In this document: positions 26,480 to 38,761 of the stretch, piece by piece | Layout of the letters: each line of letters starts with the position of its first letter | How positions within the stretch are numbered: position 1 is the first letter of the stretch | Assembly: GCF_032854445.1 (NCBI RefSeq) | Contig: NC_088300.1 | Span: 13,955,570 to 14,019,569 of the forward strand | DNA length: 64,000 nucleotides | From: Liolophura sinensis | Lineage: Eukaryota; Mollusca; Polyplacophora; Chitonida; Chitonidae | Direction of reading: 5' to 3' | Made by a program: the position numbers and the translations under genes | The notes under the pieces: model-generated | The model's database searches: none | What the model was told of the DNA's origin: nothing | The model's input: the letters and a program-made list of their open reading frames with translations, nothing else

Positions 26480-27029
26480 TTGTTTTTGAGTGTATTTTCT
26501 TTTGCAATGAGCCTTTTTTCCAATAGGATGATGTCGTTTGCGTCACTGATTATAGAACGATTGCATGGTGGAAATCGCGTTTTGAATCGGCCATAAGAAT
26601 GCTTTGGATTACTAATGTTCAGTGTGTATCGATGATTTTTTTTTGTACTTTTAACCGTGATCATCATGGTGATCAAAAGATCGTTATAGATAGCTGACCG
26701 ACATAAAATGTATCGTTGCTAAGATGAAAATAAACAAACTGAATGGAGGCTTCTAAGATATTGATACTGAATGGTTAATGAAAGACTACTTCTAGCTATA
26801 AAGTATTCTGCTTTTGTTAAAACACACCAGCCTCACATTCTGTGATGCGTTTTTTCGTAATTTTAGAACGACACGTACAGCACAAATTTTGTGACCTATC
26901 CAGGTATATTAATCACATAGATGCATATGGGATAAATGTGTCCTCTGCCACTCTTGCGTTAAGCCTGCTTAAGCGTTTGGCTGTTACGTTTGGCGTAAAG
27001 GCATCATGCTGATGTAATGCTACCTTCAC

Positions 27030-29620
27030 GACCCCTAGCCCCAGGTTAAGCGGTATTAGACACAGTTTGAAAATGACGAGCGTTACAGACCCTAACCGAT
27101 TAGATTGTGATTCAAAAGTAACGGATGATTACCTCTTTCCCGTTAATATGTAAAGATCTCATACTACAACAGGCGCCATCTGTGATGTTACACATGCCAT
27201 ACAAGATAGACGGTTACGCTGGGCAACCAGCGCCATCTATGTTGTTAAATGCCATGTACGTGATACATATGTACATAGAGATAACAGCGCCGTCTATGTG
27301 GTTGATCACAATGCAGATCGCTAAAGATTCTGAACTCTCTGTGCATACCTGCCAACGAGAGTGTTATACTCATTGTAAAATTTGAGAAACTTAGAATGAA
27401 GGCGTTTGATGGATTATCCTAGTTTTTAAACTAACAACTTGTGACTCAGGTTTAAGTCATCACAATTAACGCAAGATCTGACAAATGCTACAAGGCGAGA
27501 TATGTATACGCCATATGCAGGACCCTTTGGTATATTGCTATCCAAATAAGGCTAATTTACAATATCAAAATTGAAATTATCCCCTTTGTCGTAAAGGCGG
27601 CGTGAAAGGAGACCTTGTTCGTCTTTGTACAGATATAGATCCAAATAAGATGTACCATCGGGACTTTCTGTTGTCTCCTTTAAATCCAATGAAGGCGGAT
27701 AGATTTCCTTCACCGCTTCAGCAATATGAGGGTTATTTAACGCCAGTAGATCATCAATATACCGCTTGGTAAATGAAAAGGATCGAGCTTTAAAGATATT
27801 ACTTTTGAGTAATTTCTACATATAGTCGTATTCATATGAAAACAGGTACAGGTCTGTCAAAAGAGGCGCACAATTGATACCCATTGGAATACCTATGCAC
27901 TGTTGGTAAATGATATCCTCGAATTTCACATAGATTAATGAGAAATTCAAGTAATTCAATAAATAATGTAACATCCCATGAGTGGTAACCTTTATAAATA
28001 GTAGAACTAAAGAAAGCCTTATTGCTTCTGACATTAATGTAATGGTGACCTGTTTTAGTAAATACCGAAACAATTAACGACGATATTCTTTCAATAAAAT
28101 CTTTGTGAGGAATCGTAGTATAGAGAGTAGAGAAATCAAATGTGGATACGTCTTTGTACTGTATATGCATATGAGTATCAAGCCCTTCTATTAGACGTTT
28201 GGAGTTGTTAATAATCCACATGCAGTTGACACCTGAATTTTTTGTTATGGCACAATACTTATTCCAAAATGACATTACTTCTTGTAACGCTGTCGTAAGA
28301 AGGGCTGAAAAGAGTTTGGTAGTACAACTTCTTAAACCCGCAATACATCGAGCCTTGTATGGGGATTTATGCATTTCAGGAATCCAGTAAAGTTGTGGTA
28401 TTTCTGTATGACGGGTAGGTATATTTATGCGCCTTTCTTTAAGAAAGGTTTTGTGTTTGTTAAATAGTTTCCCCTGAGTACATGTAGTAACAGAATACGT
28501 GGATGTCGTTGTAGATGTACATAGCTTTTGAACAAGAATTTGATAATAATAATTCTTGCAAATAAAGATGACATTATTAGGAGCCTTGTCTGCTACAAAG
28601 TGATGACAAATTTACTATGAAGGTCAGCGAGTGTTTTTTGCACAGTGGGATCCTTCAGAACCTGTTTAACTTTAGGCAGAGCATCAATGTCTAGACGGTG
28701 TATAGTCAAACTAACTTTCTTTTTGACAATCTCAAGCCAATTGTTAAGTACCGAAGAATCCACTTTCTCCCGTTTTGACCATTTTTTAACATACTCCTCA
28801 AGCGCCGAGATGATATTTTTTTGTTAGATCGAATGTTGACATTTCTCTTTTCTCTATACTTAGGACCTCTCACAAAGAAATTCCTTAGATAATGATTCTT
28901 AATAATATTAAGGTCACCAGTCAGGACATGTTTACATTTGTCGAAGGTAAAAACTGAGGATTCACAATCACAGTTATAGCCGCCAGAAGTATACGTCGCC
29001 AAATCGAACTTGATGGCCTGGGAATAATTGAAAATTTTGGAAGCGATAAGCTTTGTATACTCATAGGATATGCAAGGGGGCTCTTGGATATTAAAATAAT
29101 TAGGCACAGCACTACGAACATCAGGTTCATTAAAGATGCGTGGTAGGTTAATTAAATCAAGGCCACTGTCTTAATACTTTATCTTCAGAAAGAGTCGATC
29201 GTGTTGAGTTTCAATTGTAGTTACAGGGCGATACAATCGAAAATACGATATGTCTTGACACAGACGTACAAGGTGAGGTGGAACATTAAAATTGTGTATA
29301 TTATTGGATACGTCTTGAACTTTAGGAAGTTCAATGGCAGCGTATATAATACTGTGCGCACAGCATGCATGCTATTGGTGTCATACGACAATCACTACTA
29401 AATACATGTAGCTAACTGTAACGTGTTTGTGAATCATTTTTCTGTTGAACTTCCTCCTACCATGACTGCGAGGTCTACGTTTATGGTATTTGAATAAATT
29501 TGTTACGATGGAGTCATGTGGTTGGATAGATGTTACATTACCGATTCCCATAACATTATCATTCAACCCATACTGAAAGACTGAACCAATCTCTCGCATT
29601 CAGAATCTGTATGTAACAGC
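27030..29620 (-). pseudogene. Penelope-like retroelement, decayed
   Basis: Read on the minus strand. The N-terminal region (29599-29400) has GLNDNVMGIGNV. A second block (29107-28706) has PNYFNIQEPP, then CDCESS and FVRGPKYREKR. The reverse transcriptase (28400-27540) has MHKSPYKARCIAG, FDFSTLYTTIPH (about 28143-28100), GIPMGINCAPLL and the catalytic box YIDD (27761-27750). PYLDSNIPKGPAYGVYIS follows near 27540-27480. These blocks match Penelope-like elements rather than LINE or LTR enzymes. The frame is broken by several stops and frame changes. No GIY-YIG endonuclease was recognised downstream. The 3' part (about 27165-27310) has three copies of a motif around cagcgccatctatg. Confidence 0.82.
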
Positions 29621-30809
29621 AGAGTAACAACAAAAACAGCTACGGATCCATAGTTGTCACAGTACGAAAGAAATACAACCTATTTTTTCATTATTTGTGG
29701 CAGTACGCCAACTTTGGTTGTTTCAGTTAATTGCTTTGCTATCTGGAATTGTCTACCAATTCTGGAGTGTTTATGGGTACAAGGTAAGAGTATCAATTCC
29801 AACGCCATGTTAAAAACGGCCTTTGTAGAATTATGACCAATAAAGAAAATGCTCTGACGAACAGATGACTTTATTGCGTGGCAGAGGTCATTAACATTTT
29901 AAGGAAATGAACCGATGATGGGATTTGCGCTATTATTAGACCGGGTCAAAGATAATGATTCCCGTCCGAATCACTGTTCATAATCTTACACATCCAGTGT
30001 ATGGTCATGCAGTAACCTTTATGGAGTATAACCGTCTGGACTCGCATTGGCTAAAAGTTCCAATGCTGTTGCAATAAAACTCCATGTAACAGCGTCACGA
30101 AAGACCAACCATGCTACGTATAATTTTCAACTGGGCAAATAAATGCGGCTGTTCCGATACGAAAGAGCATTCACTGGCTCTAATTGTGATGTGATGTTTT
30201 TTTTTATTATTTGTTTGAAATGACACCGCGCGATTCTTGAAAAATAATCGATAGTTGTTACATTACTAGAAACACAGTCAAGTAGGAGAAACGACTCGGA
30301 ACAGTTGATTCTTGAAGAAGAATGGACGCTGGGCTCCGCGCTTATCTATTCTTTTTTTTAAGAAGTAGCTATTCCTCGTCGTTTCTTCACTACATATAAA
30401 AGCTGAACAACTCTTTATTCTGTTGAAGGCACTTTCATGAAATAAACAAATCAACGCCATCACGTATGCTTGGGAAATTGAAATGAAACAACATCCCTCT
30501 GTGTGATTTCTGAGTAACAAAAAGATGGCCAAACATATTCATTCGACAATCAACCAACATTTTTTTTAGTATTTCTGAAAGTTAACCACAAACCAGCAGT
30601 TACACTAACCTCATGGCGTTGGTCAGTACCAATGGGGTTGATTGCGAGGCTCCGATCTGGATCAACGTAAAATAATATTTATGCAAATAAAAGCTTACAG
30701 ACGTGGTTGACATCAAAGGTATGCCAGTGTCTTTACATGTGACCAAGTCTATGATGTTAAACAACACAGCTTGTCCTTTTTCTAAATTGCATACTCGTGT
30801 ATTATCGGC
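29621..30809. other. 3' flank of lectin-receptor gene 1
   Basis: No gene seen. A minus-strand AATAAA at 30419-30414 could be the poly(A) signal of the receptor gene that ends at 30810, about 390 bp away. Confidence 0.35.
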
Positions 30810-33800
30810 CTATCTGGATAACTCTGTGGTCACGTCGCAGAGAAGTATTAGTGCAAGTGTTAAAACTACAAACACAATTCCAGTACAACCCATTCCCACC
30901 GATACGGGGCTGAAATCCATGACGCTCTCATACTTCCTGCGGAAAGATGACAGGTGCGTTTTATTGACGGTTAGGTTTGTTAACAGTTCTTGGAGGATTC
31001 GATGTTTCTCCTTCGTAGACCATTGCTTCCGACAAGGGCAGTAACATACGGTACGGTGGTCATGCGGAGATTCTGAAATAAACGAATCCCGATATTGATA
31101 TAATGTAAGTAATAGCCTCATGACGTTTGTCATGTACATGGAAAGTTGCGGTTGTTTTCATTGTATGTTTCTAGATTTTCTACAACTGACAAAATACCCT
31201 TATATCCTTACCGTCGGTGGTTGAGTAAGTTACAATCGTCCTTCTGTCTTCTCTTGACGCAGTAGTCGTCCATGCAACTTGTTTAGAACCAGTCGCTCCC
31301 AGCGATGACACGGATTTGGATAATAGTTCTGATGTCAGTCTGTTTTTGTTCGACCGTGTGGTTAAATGTGAAGTTCCGACAGCGAAGGTTAAACCTGGGG
31401 AATGTCCAGGTGTGGAAACACGACCCGAAATTCTGAAGACATTGGTTTCGGTGGATGCAACAGTGGATGTAACAGTGGTAGAGGCGGAATATTCATCAAG
31501 CAATGTTCGCCGTGTTGTTTGACTGGTCACCGGGAAAGTTGATGTAGTGTCTTCTTTTGACCTTTTCGTGCCTTCTGCTTTCGTTGCCGTGCCTTCTGTT
31601 GACGTTGTCGTGCCTCCTGTTGACATCGTCGTGCCTCCTGCCGACGTCGTCGTGTCTATTGTAGACATATCGTCTGTAGCTTGAGTTGGCATATTTGTAC
31701 AGTTGATCTCGGGAACTGGCGACAAGTTCTCCTCTTTAATGAGAGTGTACGGCTCACCCAAACTTCCTGTTATTTAAAAAACAGCGAGATTTACAATAAT
31801 GTAATAAGAAAATGACTACGACTCGGATAGATTATTTTCCAAAATAATATAACATATCATGTAAACAATTTACATAAACTTTTGTTCGTATCATGTAATA
31901 TTTCTACAAAATCGATTATGGTGTTGTATGACTAAAATGTCTCAAGTTCTTCTGAAACGATGCACGGTCGATCCGCTTAGCCTAAATAGTTATAACAGAT
32001 GTTTGCACTGTGTCATGTCCATGATGCCGCTGTCACATGGTGCAATTTGTAGTTTAGATCTAGTCGATCGAAAATAAGACAAAAACTGTTCCGCGTGCAC
32101 ACTGGACAACTTGTCGAATTCTATCGATTATACGACGTAACATTTGTTCTGTTCGTTTCAATGGACAATTCGCACCCTGCGAACCATGCATTAGAGAGAT
32201 CATTTCAGCTTTGTTGCAAACTATTTTCTTTGCGTGATGGGGTTATTTTTATTTGTGAATTCGCAATACACACGTAATCCTTCACAAACAAAGAAAAAGT
32301 TGAAGAGACAGTTAAAAACGAATAGGCTAATTATTGACTTTAACAGGATTAACATACCAAAACAACAAAAATTAAAATGTTTGTATTTATTTTTATGGTG
32401 TTTCATAAACCCCATTGTTTTCTTTATTTTCTTTAGTAGTTGAATACTGCATTAGAGACCCCTATTTGAAGTGTAGCCACTTACCGTAATAACAATGTCT
32501 GAGAAATAAAGTATGTTTTATGTCATGATATTGGTATGTCAAATTTGTCACAAGGTACGGGTCAGCAGTGAAGAAGAGCGTACATTGCTCTGGAAGTTCA
32601 AAATTAACGCTGAAAGCCCAGCATTCGACTCCACCGCGTGACGTCATTACATCACAGAGGTCAAAGCATTCCGATAATGATACGCTGTGGTTGGTGCTAT
32701 GCAGTAAAACGCCATCTTCTAGCAGCGTGGTTTGATCATGAGTCTCGTATGGGCATTTGTCGTCTGCACAAGAGACAAGAGTTAGAAAACATTAATATTA
32801 ATTGTGACAATGTGGCAATTCAAAATTATAAGAAGTAAATATATACTGATTTAAGAATACACAAGGAGTGGTAATTAATTCAAAAGATTTAGACATTAAA
32901 AACTGTGAGTTAAAGAGATAACAACGGAGATTTCATCTCTGATCTCTACCCCAACCCAATTACATGAAGCAGTGTACTTGACACCTTCTGGCACACGTAG
33001 TATCTTCTCCATAGCATATCTGCCGTCTTATATTCGATCTCGTCCCATATCATACCTGACGCCTTATCTCCGACTCCCCCACACTAGTATTACTACTGCC
33101 ATCTCCGATACCCTGCACCATAGCATACTAGACATTTTATCTCCGATACCCTGCCCCGTTTTATCTCCGATCGTTTCCTCCTTATCCGATCTCTCCCACC
33201 TCCATTGCATACCTCGCGCTTTGTCTCCTATATCCTCCCCCCTTTCGCTTTGTCCGATACCCTCCCCTAACTCACATAAAGCAGTGTACCTGACGTCATC
33301 TCGCAAATGTAGTATCGCTGGATGTCACATTTTGACCATGCCAATTTGTTAGTTTTCCGGTGTATCTTCGCACACTTCTTCCCAGGTTTACCACCCGGGT
33401 ATACCCCCGAGGACCAGTTGTTGGGGAGCAGTGGCTTACAACTCTCTGCCCAATAAAACTCTCCAGGTGTAGTAGTGGGTTGAACCAGTCCAATCGCTAT
33501 ATTCCGGGATCTGCATGTGGAAAACAATTCCCATCGTTTGAAGGGATTTCTGCGTTTTTTCTGGGCTCAGATGTAACAAAATGTAATGGAAATTCCAGGG
33601 ATGTTTCGCCTAATCTCATGTTCATAAAACAACACACCGGAAACTCGGAATAATGAAGTCAACATATTTGGCAGTCTATATTTCAGCGTAACTATGTAGC
33701 CATAGTTTTCAAGAATGTATAGCAGAAAGAAATGTTCGTGCTTATACACATGTACAATGAGCATTGAGCTAAAAAAATCAACCATGTATAAAAACAGAGT

Positions 33801-35357
33801 AACACTTAGAGAACAATTTGGGTTTACTGATTCAAAAATCTGAGTTATAAAACTGAGCTAATGCAACTCAGTCATATAACCAGATCAGTTGAGTCATAAA
33901 ACTAATCTGATATATTGTTGACTCACTTAGTTCGTCGAAAAGCTCACCGGAGTCTTTAATGGCTCAGCTGATCTGGTCACATGACTCAGTTTTCTGATTT
34001 GAATAAGCACAATTGTGTAACTCAAATTTTTGAGTCAGTTGACCCAAACTTTTTTCTCTTTTGAACAAAGACGAATGAAAAATATATTCTTGGATATGGC
34101 TACATATAGTCGAACTTAATATTCGGAGTTTCTCTTGTGTTAATTGTTTTACCTAAAACCGATCAGATGAAATGGCTCTGTTTACATGTTTACACAGTTA
34201 CTGTCACTGGCGCTACTGCTCAATGGAAGTTTCAAAGAAAGGGAAGCCTAGAGAAGGTAGCTTTTTCGACTTAAAGGGATACAGAATCGATGCCGATTGG
34301 TTGATAGTGGAGGTAGAATTCACCCGGTTAAACTCAGAAGCCTTGCTGACAGCTGGCCATGCCTATCTCTCACATCAGCCAGTCAGAATCGATTCTGTGT
34401 GCCTTTACCTGTGACTTTAACCACAACGTAATGTTTTGCTACTTACAGGGGCATACTTTCTGTCAATTTGTGCATTAAATGAATAACAACGTTGTGTTTA
34501 GTTTCATCTTGAATCTCGACAAGATAGCCACCATGGTGGTGGCAGGCGTCCCGTGCATCGTTCCAAGTCAGAATTTGAGGATAAAAGGTCAAGTTCGTCG
34601 CCTTGGTATCAGCAACTGAAATAAAAGAAGTAAGGATAAATAAAATAGCCTGTATTTTCTAACAACCACACAATCAAATGTTAGAACACTGAAGAATTTT
34701 TCACTTTTCGATGTCAGATTTATGATATAGAAAACTGGTTATTAGAGAGACACATTAAACTTGACCTTGAATTCGTGACTTCATCATTTGGTGTGTATTT
34801 GGCAACTTGCCAGAAGTTGTGTGCATCGCGAGCTCTACGCTTTTTTTTTCAAACCCCTACGAACAGTGCCCATGCAAGCCACTTCGCACAGGCCCAACCG
34901 GCTGAAAGAATAACGACTTAACGACTGGACTCGCTCTCGGTATGAAAAAGTTATTAATCATTTACACGTATATTCTTTCTCAATGACTTCCCCTTATTCA
35001 TTGACATTCATTATTAATGGCATGGAGGAAGCAGCGGAATGCCTTGGGTAAATCACGGACCTTTGTCAACTTACTCACAAACTTTCCCACGTGTGACGCA
35101 CAGACATGCGCATCATATTGGTAGAAAACAAGTGGCCATAAAAAAACAACCTCAACAGCCACACAAGCGTCGTTGACCGTATATTGTAATCAATACACCA
35201 CGAAAAGCTCCAGCTCTCGTTTTGCAACAATTCTTCAGCATTTACATGCGTTCGTCAACATCGAATTGATAAGAAGTGGAGTGGAAGAAAACCTACCGGT
35301 CATCAAGGCATGGTGACACAGAAGCTGAAAGGTTACAAAGACATATACTACGGCCAT
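30810..35357 (-). CDS. C-type lectin/PAN/mucin single-pass receptor, gene 1
   Basis: Six exons: 35357-35297, 34615-34447, 33510-33290, 32763-32485, 31766-31212 and 31072-30810. GT/AG borders and phases give one 515-aa frame. Exon 1 is a signal peptide (MAVVYVFVTFQLLCHHALMTG). Exons 2 and 3 (about 21-151) form one C-type lectin fold: LTWNDARDACHHHGGYLVEI, then IAIGL, FYWAESC and YYICE. The usual Ca2+/sugar triplets (EPN or QPD, and WND before the last cysteine) are absent, so sugar binding is doubtful. Exon 4 (151-244) is PAN/apple-like (SECFDLCD, GGVECWAF, final C). Exon 5 is a Ser/Thr-rich stalk with TTxSxGG repeats. Exon 6 has CYCPC (438-442), NLTVNKTHLSSFRRKY, a transmembrane helix at about 487-507 and an 8-residue tail. 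No cytoplasmic signalling motif fits in that tail. Gene 2 matches it exon for exon. Confidence 0.88.
31565..31665 (-). repeat. Short tandem repeats coding the mucin stalk
   Basis: Near-identical 21-24 bp blocks (complement of gttgacgttgtcgtgcctcc and variants) within exon 5 of receptor gene 1 encode repeated Thr/Ser/Gly units. Length polymorphism would be expected here. Confidence 0.7.
32950..33265. repeat. Pyrimidine-rich degenerate repeat in intron 3 of receptor 1
   Basis: Variants of tatctccgataccctccc recur about eight times, next to the exon 3 donor at 33289. The tract lies in the intron. Confidence 0.7.
33818..34048. repeat. Foldback element with about 75-bp inverted arms
   Basis: The left arm (TTGGGTTTACTGATTC, then cataaccagatcagttgag) is the imperfect complement of the right arm (ctcagctgatctggtcacatg, then GAGTCAGTTGACCCAAA). 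It lies in intron 2 of receptor gene 1 and has no coding capacity. Confidence 0.75.
34272..34417. repeat. MITE family A, complete copy
   Basis: 146 bp bounded by TTAAAGGGATACAGAATCGA and its near complement TCGATTCTGTGTGCCTTTA, with subterminal gattggttga and cagccagtc also inverted. It lies 24 bp from exon 2 of receptor gene 1, inside intron 2. Confidence 0.82.
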
Positions 35358-35497
35358 CTGTAAACACAAAAATAAAACAAAACTTTAATTTATTCTGCAT
35401 AATACATGGAGAGCGAAAAAAAATTCCATGATTATGATCACTTCCTTGTGAAACTCTCAAGGATTATTTAAAAATTCAGCTAAAGAATAAAAAGCTT

Positions 35498-35508
35498 TTT
35501 ATATATAG
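35498..35508 (-). promoter_or_regulatory. Candidate TATA box of receptor gene 1
   Basis: TATATATAAAA on the minus strand, about 145 bp upstream of the start codon. The ATG directly follows a TTTACAG acceptor-like sequence, so a 5' UTR intron is also possible and would move the promoter further up. Confidence 0.35.
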
Positions 35509-37139
35509 CGACTTTTCTATGTGCTATATTATTACCCTTTTCAACATAGGGTGCTATAGATTAGTAACTGCCATTGAGAATTCGGATTACATTCGTTAAT
35601 TTAAAAAAAAAATGGACGTACTTACCTTGTCGAAAATATTTCATAACAACATATTCCCTCCGAATGTTGGGGCTCGTAGGTTGTTCTCTGGCTGCCTACC
35701 AATTATAACCCCGTACGCTAGGTTGTTGGTGGCATGGAAATCCAACACAGAAATTATCCTACATGCCCTGTGCTCTGATCAAAGCGCAGAGTGTTCTGCT
35801 CTTGCTGTGGCAGCCAAAGCGTTTAGACCCTCGTCACAATCATCCGGAGACATTTACCCACCCCGGATCAATTGATGAATCAAAGAATGTTTTGGATTTG
35901 CTACAAAAGACAACGAGTCAAATCACTAGAGTCGATGTATAGCCCTACAATAGCACGAGGAAGTGCAAACGAATCAGTAATAAATCAAACAGCTTCCGAA
36001 AACTGGTGCATTTAAAGAAATCTGCTACTGTCTCGTGAAAGTCTTTGATTATAGGGCCAGTGTTCTGTTGTCCTGCTCAAGTAGCCTTCCTGTTGAGTAT
36101 TGTTTCATTTGTTGGAGTGGCTTTTTTGATCATGTGCGCCGAAGCTTGTCTAAGTAAAACAAATGAAGCCTTTACAACCGCGTGAGATCATTGTCTTTGA
36201 ACGACCCACACCACGTATATACAATGTGACAACACTAAACAATTCAATGCATTACGAAAGGAGCCAGGTGCATAATAGTGTGTAACCATTTTGATTCTGT
36301 TGGTTGCTTTTCCTTTGACAAAATTTGTTTTGTTAACTTCGAAGTCTAAACCATTTCCACGGTGAACCATTTTCTACGCCAGATGTTATGCATTATGCAA
36401 GTTAATGGGACAATCCAAAGGTTTGCTCGAGCTTTTGCCCTTGCCAGGTATCTTCGACATGGTTGGCCAATGGACCAGCGCCATGCACATGACGGTACAC
36501 TGAAAACAAGATCGTAAGGTGCCACAACTATCAGCTTAGGAAGTCGTACAGCTTTGCCTTTAGAGCAAAACCCGTGTCGGATCATATCAAAAACTTTAAA
36601 AATGGTACTTGATGCTGTCTCGCTTGGGTGTCCATCACTGAGAGGTAAGAGCAAGGAGACAAGACCGTGTCCAACATTACTTTATGCTTAACGGCAGTTG
36701 GCGATAGCCATTCCTTGAAGACCGGAACTGTCTGCAGTTTCACGGCTTCCAAGCATTCTTCACTAATAGTTTCCAGTCTCTGCAGTACACATTACTTTCG
36801 GGGAATAACAGTATTTGTAACTGTCGCCAAAAAATCACAGTGTATTGTGCAACTATTTTAAGATAAATAGCCTAAAAGCTATCTGCTTGTTGGTATTTGG
36901 TTGAATTGATGGAATTTTGTTCCTTTTACCCAGATATATAGACATGTAACAAAAGTACAATGTCATCCCTATTTTAACCACCATAATCCTAAAACCTGCA
37001 GTATCAAGTCAAAATTCCCGTCGTTTACGTGAGCGCGATATACATAAGCAGTTGTGTAGATACCTGAATTCATTCTTCAATGCCGGAGCACGCTACTACA
37101 CGTATCAAACCCCACATGTACATATATGTTGTGTGTGTT
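35509..37139. other. Upstream of receptor gene 1; SINE fragment
   Basis: No gene supported. A fragment of SINE family 2 lies at about 36576-36700 (catatcaaaaactttaaaaatgg, then ctgtctcgcttggg). A 102-codon minus frame at 36346-36654 overlaps it and is probably repeat sequence. Confidence 0.5.
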
Positions 37140-37995
37140 GCAATATTTTTGATGACTTTGGACCGTCGTATGTTCTGAACTTATCATTAGAGCTGGACAA
37201 TGTCCTAGTTTCAATGTGAAGACCACATATAGTTGTTTATTGTCACCCGCTTTCAGCTTTTTAGACACAATGGTTTCCGGTAAAAAGACCTTCTAAAAGA
37301 CAAAAGAGATGCACGATTTCAAAATTTGATTGCAATTTGCAGGAAAAATGCCAGTCATAGAAAAAAATAAAACCAGATTCGTCTTCAGTAGGCCAAACTA
37401 CATCTAACTTCTTGTTTCAGTTAATAATAATGACAATTCAAAATATGTCATTACGTGACTTAATCGGCCTTCGACGAACTTCTACAGTTTTTTGTCTGAT
37501 TATAATGAAAACAGCCCCATTAGGTGTCACATGCATTAAATTTCCAAACAATCGAGAAGACTTTTTTAAAAAGATTTTTATGTATCTCAGATATGGCGGC
37601 TAAATAGTTCAGGACTGACTAAAAGTTTTATATATCCTTATACACAGAACAGACGATTATAATGGTGTAAGTGAATAACAGATTTGGTTATCAGTTTCTG
37701 GAAAAACGACGAAAGTACATGTACTGTTACGCCTGTTACGCCTAAAGAACATGTGATATCACCCATTTTGTTGATTTTGAAGTTTATTTCACGAGTCGTT
37801 ATATTTTCAGCCTAAAGTAAGACCACAAATAGGGCTTTACCGTCACCAAATGTCAGCTTCATGGCTCCAATGGTTTTCGTCACATGACCTTCTAAAATGT
37901 ATGAACAGTCACTTTGTCGATTTTAATTGCAATTTACAGAAAACATAGTTGTAAAAAATAAAACCACTTTCATCTTCAGCAGGCTAAAGTATATT
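37140..37995 (+). repeat. Two diverged direct copies of a 250-bp repeat
   Basis: 37140-37405 and 37745-37995 share, in order, a block around gaagaccaca, a block ending in the word caatggttt, then ccttctaaaa, attgcaattt, aaaaaataaaacca and tcttcagtaggc. A shorter relative lies at about 17960-18020. They look like an old dispersed or tandemly duplicated element with no coding content. Confidence 0.65.
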
Positions 37996-38009
37996 TGTAT
38001 AAATAACAG

Positions 38010-38260
38010 AGATCAAATCCTGGTAGGGTCATACCAAAGACTTAATAATGATACTTGTTGCTGCCTCTCTTGGTGCTGAGCACCGAGTATGTAGAGCAGG
38101 GAAACAGGACTGGTTGACCTAGTGTTAGTATAATGTGACTGGTTGGGGTGTCATGTATGGTGTCTCAGGCATGATACCGTTCTTCAGTGGCGCAGCATTA
38201 AAGCGAGCAATGGACTCCATGTCTCACATCGATAGATTATGTCCGAAGTCTGGGCGCCGA
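38010..38260 (+). repeat. SINE family 2, body without full head
   Basis: Contains gagatcaaatcctgg (box-B-like), cataccaaagacttaataat, ctgcctctcttggtgctgag and the downstream ggtgtcatgtatggtgtctc region seen in other copies. Confidence 0.7.
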
Positions 38261-38523
38261 CAACCACAATAGGTGGCTATTAAACTCCTCTGTTTATATC
38301 TGGCCGGCGGAGTATCGTAGCCACAGGGGGAACCAATGGTAAACCATACACCGATTCACGCCATGCCCGATGAGTCCTTTCTAAACAATGACTGCAGCCC
38401 AAAAGTGGTGTCAACCTTGTCTCTTACCTCTCAACTCGGCCGCACACGCAACATCTCAGGTATATTCCATTCTGTATTGGTACACCAGCCCCGTAGCAGA
38501 AAAACAATATCTTCACTCAAAAA

Positions 38524-38761
38524 ATTACTCTGTTAATTGTAACAGAAAGTCTATTGCATGAATGAGGATAGAATGTATTCTGTTTTTATAACACAATATT
38601 CTGTCATATTCAACATAATTTTCTGTTAGTCTGATAGAATCTTTATGTTGAATTAATAGAATATGTGTGTTATATCTAACAGAACAATCTGCTGCAATAG
38701 CAGAATACATTCTAGCATCACTCGAGCAACAGAATTTTGGCTAAATTTAACAGATAAATTT
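38524..38761. repeat. MITE family B, copy 2
   Basis: About 238 bp, same layout as the copy at 26266-26479: inverted ends around CTGTTAA and tagaatgtattctg, with an internal ttctgttagtctgatagaat. The two copies have diverged, so the insertions are not recent. Confidence 0.8.

Noticed and set aside
36346..36654. 102-codon minus-strand gene
   Set aside because: Half of it overlaps a SINE family 2 fragment, and the remainder has no recognisable domain.
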